Origin: Curtobacterium sp. HSID17257
Lineage (GTDB): Bacteria; Actinomycetota; Actinomycetes; Actinomycetales; Microbacteriaceae
Length of the DNA: 45,606 nucleotides
NCBI RefSeq assembly: GCF_003989515.1
Contig: NZ_RBLU01000018.1
Coordinates: 1-45,606 of the forward strand
Direction: 5' to 3'
Below, one piece after another: positions 41,802 to 45,606 of the stretch. Under the pieces are notes generated by a model. It was given only the letters and a program-made list of their open reading frames with translations. It did no database searches and was not told where the DNA came from. Both the position numbers and the translations under genes were made by a program. How positions within the stretch are numbered: the first letter of the stretch is position 1; each line of letters starts with the position of its first letter.

Positions 41802-42274
41802 TCCCGTTCGCCCGACGCCCCGACGGCGTGCACCTCGCCATGTCCGAGGGCGAGCGCGCCGTCCTCGCGTCGCTCACCGAACAGCTGCAGCAGGTACTCG
41901 GTGGCGACCTGTCGTCGGACCCCGTCACGGCCCGGATGTTCCCGGACGCCTACCCGTCGGACACCGAGGCGAGCGACGAGTTCCGCCGCTGGACGCAGGC
42001 GGACCTGCTGACGCAGAAGACCGCGAACGCCGACGTCGTGCACGACTGGACCACCGGAGCGCGGGACGGCGCCATGACCCCGCAGGACGAGCAGGCCTGG
42101 CTGCGGTGCCTCACCGACCTGCGGTTGACGATCGCGGAGCGGCTCGGCATCACCGACGCCGCGTCGGAGGAGGCCTCGTACGCCGGGGACGCCGGCGTCG
42201 GCCTGCGCGACGTCTACGACTGGATCGGGTACGTGCAGGAACACCTGGTCACGACCCTCACCTCCACCGGCTGA
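41798..42274 (+). CDS. DUF2017 family protein
   Basis: 158 aa, soluble. IPFARRPDGVHLAMSEGERA at the start, SLTEQLQQVL, then RWTQADLLTQKTANADVVHD and WLRCLTDLRLTIAERLGIT, ending in YDWIGYVQEHLVTTL. This is the small protein that follows clpS in many actinobacteria and is annotated DUF2017. GTG start overlaps the clpS stop. Role unknown; the fixed neighbourhood suggests a link to ClpS-dependent proteolysis. Confidence 0.88.
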   Translation: MIPFARRPDGVHLAMSEGERAVLASLTEQLQQVLGGDLSSDPVTARMFPDAYPSDTEASDEFRRWTQADLLTQKTANADVVHDWTTGARDGAMTPQDEQAWLRCLTDLRLTIAERLGITDAASEEASYAGDAGVGLRDVYDWIGYVQEHLVTTLTSTG

Positions 42275-42310
42275 CGACACGGCCGGGAGGCACCGCGGAC
42301 GTCCGCCGCG

Positions 42311-43189
42311 TCACCCCCGGCCCGTCAGCTGCTCGCGGTGGTCGCGTGCCCAGTCCGCCAGGGACCGCGGCGGCCGTCCGGTGATCCGGGTCACGTCGTC
42401 GCTCATCACGTCGACGCCGTCGAGTCCGCGGCGGAGCACCCGACCGAACTGCTGCCGGAGCCCCTCCGCCTGCCACGCCGGGACACCGCCGGCGCGGACG
42501 ACGGTCCGGTAGACGCGGCTCGGCTGGTGCAGGGGACGCACCCGGCGCCCGAGTCCCGACGAGAGCCCGGCGGCGATCCCGCGCGCGTCGAGGGCGTCCG
42601 GGCCGGTGAGCACGGGTTCGGTGCCGTCGTGGCCGTCCTCGGTCAGCACCGCGGCGGCGGTCCGGGCGATGTCGGCGGTGTCGATCCAGCCCGCTCGGCC
42701 CCGACCGGTGGTGTGCGGGTACCAGCCGCGACGGATCGCCGGTGCGGAGGGCAGCAGGTTCGTCATGAACGCCGACGGGTGCAGGATCGTCCACGCCAGG
42801 CCGCTCCCCCGCAGGATCCGGTCGGTCCGCCACGCCGCGGCGGCCCAGGGCATCGGCGAGTGCTCTGCCGCGTCCCCGCCGGACAGGTGCACCACCCGGG
42901 GGACGCCCGCCCGCTGCGCCGCACGGACACCGGTCTCGCCCTGCTGCGCCTGGCGCTCGCTGACCGGCGTGACGAGGAAGAACCGGTCGACCCCGTCGAG
43001 GGCGTGGGTCAGGGCGTCGAGGTCGTCGAGGTCGGCGAGCCGCGCGTCGATGCCCCGTGCCCGGAGCCGCTCGGCCTGGTCGGGTCGACGGACGACGGCG
43101 CGCACCGTCGCTCCGGCGTCGTGCAGCAGCTCGAGCGTCTTCCCGCCGACGTCGCCGGTGACGCCCGTGATCGCGATCGTGTCGGTCAT
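42311..43189 (-). CDS. NmrA-like NAD(P)-binding oxidoreductase
   Basis: 292 aa, short-chain-dehydrogenase-like Rossmann fold of the atypical NmrA/QorB kind: ITGVTGDVGGKTLELLHDAG (dinucleotide motif), VRAVVRRPDQAERLRARGID, VDRFFLVTPVSERQAQQ, VVHLSGGDAAEHSPMPW, WTILHPSAFMTNLLPSA, WIDTADIARTAAAVLTEDGH. No classical YxxxK pair is visible. ATG at 43189 has GGAGGGG 4 bases upstream. It is divergent from a MarR gene with a palindrome between them and is probably its target, for example in quinone or electrophile stress. Confidence 0.9.
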   Translation of the reverse strand: MTDTIAITGVTGDVGGKTLELLHDAGATVRAVVRRPDQAERLRARGIDARLADLDDLDALTHALDGVDRFFLVTPVSERQAQQGETGVRAAQRAGVPRVVHLSGGDAAEHSPMPWAAAAWRTDRILRGSGLAWTILHPSAFMTNLLPSAPAIRRGWYPHTTGRGRAGWIDTADIARTAAAVLTEDGHDGTEPVLTGPDALDARGIAAGLSSGLGRRVRPLHQPSRVYRTVVRAGGVPAWQAEGLRQQFGRVLRRGLDGVDVMSDDVTRITGRPPRSLADWARDHREQLTGRG

Positions 43190-43204
43190 GGGACCCCTCC
43201 TTCG

Positions 43205-43222
43205 GTATCAGTTTCCTGTTAC
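43205..43222. promoter_or_regulatory. palindrome between the NmrA-like and MarR genes, candidate MarR operator
   Basis: GTATCAG-TTTC-CTGTTAC: arms match at 6 of 7 positions, total 18 bp, a size usual for MarR operators. It lies in the 60-base divergent region upstream of the MarR -10 (TAGGAT at 43238-43243). Confidence 0.5.
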
Positions 43223-43249
43223 TCGAACGTACGCCGGTAGGATCGGGCC

Positions 43250-43708
43250 GTGTCCAGCGAACTCTCGGTGCACCACGACGACGTCGACGCGGTCGCCGCC
43301 TGGACGGTGATCCGCGCCGCGCGGGAGCTCGCCCGTCGGCTCGCCGAGGAACTCGAACCCCTCGACCTGAGCCCGGTCGAGTTCGGCGCACTGGTGCAGC
43401 TCGCCGCCGGCGGCGAGCACAACCAGGCCGAACTCGCGCGCGCCGTGGGGGTACGCCCGCAGAGCATGGCTGCACTGGTGGGCGGACTCGAGCGGCGGGG
43501 ACTCGTGGAGCGGGGTGCGGTGCCGGGTCGGGGACGGGCCTCCCGGCTGCACCTGACCCGTGACGGACGGGAGCTGCTCGCGGAGGCCTGGCCCCGCGTG
43601 CAGGCGAGCAACGCCTGGTTCGGCGACGACGTGGACGGACTCGTGGCCGCGCTGCGGCCGTTCACGACGGACGGCACCATCGCCGCCGCCGTCGACGGTG
43701 TCGTCTGA
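43250..43708 (+). CDS. MarR-family transcriptional regulator
   Basis: 152 aa winged-helix repressor. Dimer helices (VAAWTVIRAARELARRLAEE), the HTH HNQAELARAVGVRPQSMAAL with recognition helix VRPQSMAALVGGL, and the wing around PGRGRASRLHLTRDGRELL. The GTG at 43250 is exactly 6 bases after TAGGAT and has no ribosome site, so a leaderless start is likely. Divergent from the NmrA-like gene. It shares the stretch GVRPQSM with the next MarR gene. Confidence 0.92.
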   Translation: MSSELSVHHDDVDAVAAWTVIRAARELARRLAEELEPLDLSPVEFGALVQLAAGGEHNQAELARAVGVRPQSMAALVGGLERRGLVERGAVPGRGRASRLHLTRDGRELLAEAWPRVQASNAWFGDDVDGLVAALRPFTTDGTIAAAVDGVV

Positions 43709-43720
43709 TCGGAAGGCAAC

Positions 43721-43750
43721 CTTGCAAGTCGCCCTGCTGGGTCGTACTGT
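43721..43750 (+). promoter_or_regulatory. promoter and possible operator of the second MarR gene
   Basis: TTGCAA, 17-bp spacer, TACTGT (43745-43750), then 6 bases to the GTG. The sequence AAGGCAACCTTGCAAG over the -35 contains short mirrored arms (GCAA..TTGC, AAGG..CCTT) that could be an autoregulatory site. Confidence 0.65.
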
Positions 43751-43756
43751 TCCGTC

Positions 43757-44176
43757 GTGGAACCGATCGACACGCTCGCGGACGACCTGCTGACCCTGCA
43801 CGGTCGCATCCGCCGCACGCTGCTCGCCGGGAAGGCCGACGAGGTCACCGCGTCCCAGACCGCCGCGCTCGGTCGGCTCCTGCGCCACGGCGAGAGCACC
43901 GTCGCCGACCTCGCGCGCGCCGAGGGCGTCCGCCCGCAGTCGATGGGCGCGACCGTGCAGGCGCTCGTCGACCTCGGGCTCGTCGAACGCCGTCCGGACC
44001 CGGCGGACGGCCGTCGCACCCTCGTCCGGGCCACGGAGACGGGGTCCCGGGCCCGCGCGGACGCATGGGCCAACCGTTCCCGCGTGCTCACGGACCGTCT
44101 GGCGGCCCTGCCCGAGGACGACCGCGCCACGGTCGCCCGTGCCCTCGCGATCCTCCTGCCGCTCACCGACGACTGA
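43757..44176 (+). CDS. MarR-family regulator of the adjacent exporter
   Basis: 139 aa. HTH with STVADLARAEGVRPQSMGAT, then VQALVDLGLVERRPDPADGR (wing) and a C-terminal dimer helix. GTG at 43757 sits 6 bases after TACTGT, again a leaderless layout. The exporter gene begins about 20 bases after its stop, so this is the usual MarR plus MFS pair in which the regulator controls its own operon. Related to the preceding MarR gene but clearly diverged. Confidence 0.92.
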   Translation: MEPIDTLADDLLTLHGRIRRTLLAGKADEVTASQTAALGRLLRHGESTVADLARAEGVRPQSMGATVQALVDLGLVERRPDPADGRRTLVRATETGSRARADAWANRSRVLTDRLAALPEDDRATVARALAILLPLTDD

Positions 44177-44195
44177 CCCCGGAAGAAGCCCCACC

Positions 44196-45606
44196 ACGTC
44201 CAGCTCGACCTCCCCCGTCCCGACCACCGCCGACACCGCCTCCACCGGCGGGAGCGGCTTCGGCCCGAAGCTCCTCGTCCCCGTCCTGGTCGGGCCGCTC
44301 CTCAACCCGATCAACACGACGATGGTGTCGGTGGCACTCGCGCCGATCTCGCGCGACCTCGGCATCGGGGCCGCGCAGGCGATCTGGCTCGTCGCAGCGC
44401 TCTACCTCGCGAGTGCGATCGCGCAGCCGACGATGGGCAAGCTCGCGGACCGGTTCGGCCCGAAGAAGGTCTTCACGGCGGGACTCGTCCTGGTCGGGAT
44501 CGCGGGCGTCGTGCCCGAGGTGCTGACGGGCTTCGGTGGCGCCGTGTTCGCCCGCGTGCTCATCGGCATCGGGACGTCCTCGGCCTACCCGGCGGCCCTG
44601 ACCACGCTGCGGCAGCACTCGCTGCGGATCGGGAAGCCGACGCCGCCGCTCGTGCTCGGGGCGCTGTCGATCACGTCGCTCGTGTCCGCCGCTGCCGGGC
44701 CGCCGCTCGGTGGCGCGCTGATCGCCGCGTTCGGCTGGCACGCGATCTTCCTGGTGAACGTGCCGCTCGCCGTGTTCGGGCTGGTCGTCGCGGGACTCTG
44801 GCTGCCGTCCGACCGGCTGCGCCCGCGTGCCGACGAGGACGTCCCGGTGCTGACCGCGCTCGACCCGCTCGGCATGGTGCTCATGACCGGCACGGTGTCG
44901 GCGCTGCTGGTGTTCCTGCTCGACCTCGGCGCCGGACTCTGGTGGCTGCTCGCGGTCGCCGTCGTGCTGCTCGTGGCGCTCGTGCTGTGGGAGCTGCGCG
45001 CGACGAAACCCTTCGTCGACGTCCGGCTGCTCGTCCGCAACGGCGCCCTGTCCCGCACCTACGCCCGGCTGTTCCTGACCTACCTGCTCGCGTACACGAT
45101 GACGTACGGGTTCTCGCAGTGGGTGCAGGACGTCGCGGGCTACCCGAGCGACGTCGCCGGGTACCTGCAGCTGCCGGCCGCCGTCGTCGCCGGGGTGGTG
45201 TCGTTCCTGGTCGCGCGACGCACCGCCGTCCGCCGGCCGCTCGTCGTCGCGGCGCTCGTCCCCCTGCTCGGCTCCGGGCTCCTGCTCCTGCTGCACGCCG
45301 GGTCGCCGCTCGTGCTCCTGCTCGTCGTACCGGCGCTGTTCGGGGTGCCGCAAGCGCTGGCATCGGTGTCGAACCAGGCGGCGCTGTACAGGGTGGTGCC
45401 CTCGGAGTACATCGGCACGGCGGCCGGGCTCTCGCGCACGAGCATCTACATCGGCGCGATCGCGGCGTCCTCGTTGATCGGCGGGGTGTTCGGGCAGGCC
45501 CCGACCACGCCGGACCTGCACGTGCTCGCGTGGGTGATGCTCGGCGTCGGCGTGCTGCTCAGCGTGCTGACGCTCGCGGACCGGGCACTGGCGCGAGCGT
45601 CAGCAC
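44196..45606 (+). CDS. MFS (DHA2-like) drug exporter, 3' end outside the window, ACG at the expected start
   Basis: At least 470 codons and open at the window end. MFS features: TM1 LLVPVLVGPLLNPINTTMVS, motif A MGKLADRFGPKKVF, and the antiporter-like helix SLVSAAAGPPLGGALIAAFG, with many further helices, as in EmrB/QacA-type proton-coupled exporters. The reading frame has no ATG, GTG or TTG where one is expected: the codon 7 bases after GGAAGAAG is ACG (44196). Alternatives are GTG at 44139, inside the MarR gene with an unlikely N terminus, or ATG at 44322, which would cut TM1. An ATG to ACG change or a true ACG start are both possible. Confidence 0.82.

Noticed and set aside
44163-45521. 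A 452-codon minus-strand open frame at the right end
   Set aside because: It is antisense to the MFS gene, whose translation gives clear TM helices and motif A.

Overview
The window is high-GC DNA (mostly about 70% G+C by eye) in which many genes overlap by ATGA or GTGA, GTG starts are frequent and several mRNAs look leaderless. Gene content (clpS-DUF2017, ppk next to a MutT1-type NUDIX/phosphatase fusion, SigK/RskA pair, PhoP-type PHO box) points to an actinobacterium. A Microbacteriaceae member such as Curtobacterium is my inference, not something shown by a marker gene.

Bases 1-22,300 look like an accessory secretion and conflict region. A cut-off membrane protein is followed, on the minus strand, by a three-gene operon (read from 9770 down to 1185): a lipoprotein with long coiled-coil stretches, a membrane-anchored periplasmic-binding-protein-like protein, and an FHA-domain FtsK/SpoIIIE ATPase of the EssC/EccC (type VII secretion) kind. 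Divergent from it is a membrane protein with a PH-like region. Farther along, again reading minus, come a WXG100-like protein (22052-21771), a 1768-residue Rhs/YD-repeat protein with a helical type VII-like N terminus and no PAAR (21615-16309), and then a train of five paralogous small membrane-anchored proteins (16285-13190) plus a broken copy. These share one TM helix followed by a YDxxH...C...GxG...QV...CG...GV...N...ASYR pattern. Base composition falls (to about 52-53% G+C in the lines I counted) from just after the Rhs core/tip junction through this train. I read it as a type VII-like delivered Rhs effector whose polymorphic tip is protected by a multi-paralogue family of surface-anchored immunity proteins that I do not recognise. 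This is the best candidate here for an undescribed system.

Bases 22,300-30,400 form a phosphate block: ppk-mutT1 (polyphosphate synthesis, nucleotide sanitation) and pstS-pstC-pstA-pstB behind a clear two-unit PHO box, with a strong hairpin after pstS. Bases 30,400-32,000 encode the ECF sigma factor SigK and its membrane anti-sigma factor RskA. Bases 32,000-34,200 hold a structured-RNA candidate, small genes of unknown function and tRNA-Lys(UUU).

Bases 34,200-38,300 are a galactose locus: galM with a DeoR-family regulator, divergent from galT-galK. Bases 39,000-41,450 encode glyA-folD (one-carbon metabolism) under a ZTP (pfl) riboswitch. clpS-DUF2017 is divergent from it. The right end (42,300-45,606) carries an NmrA-type oxidoreductase divergent from a MarR regulator, a second MarR regulator, and an MFS exporter that runs off the window and whose expected start codon reads ACG.
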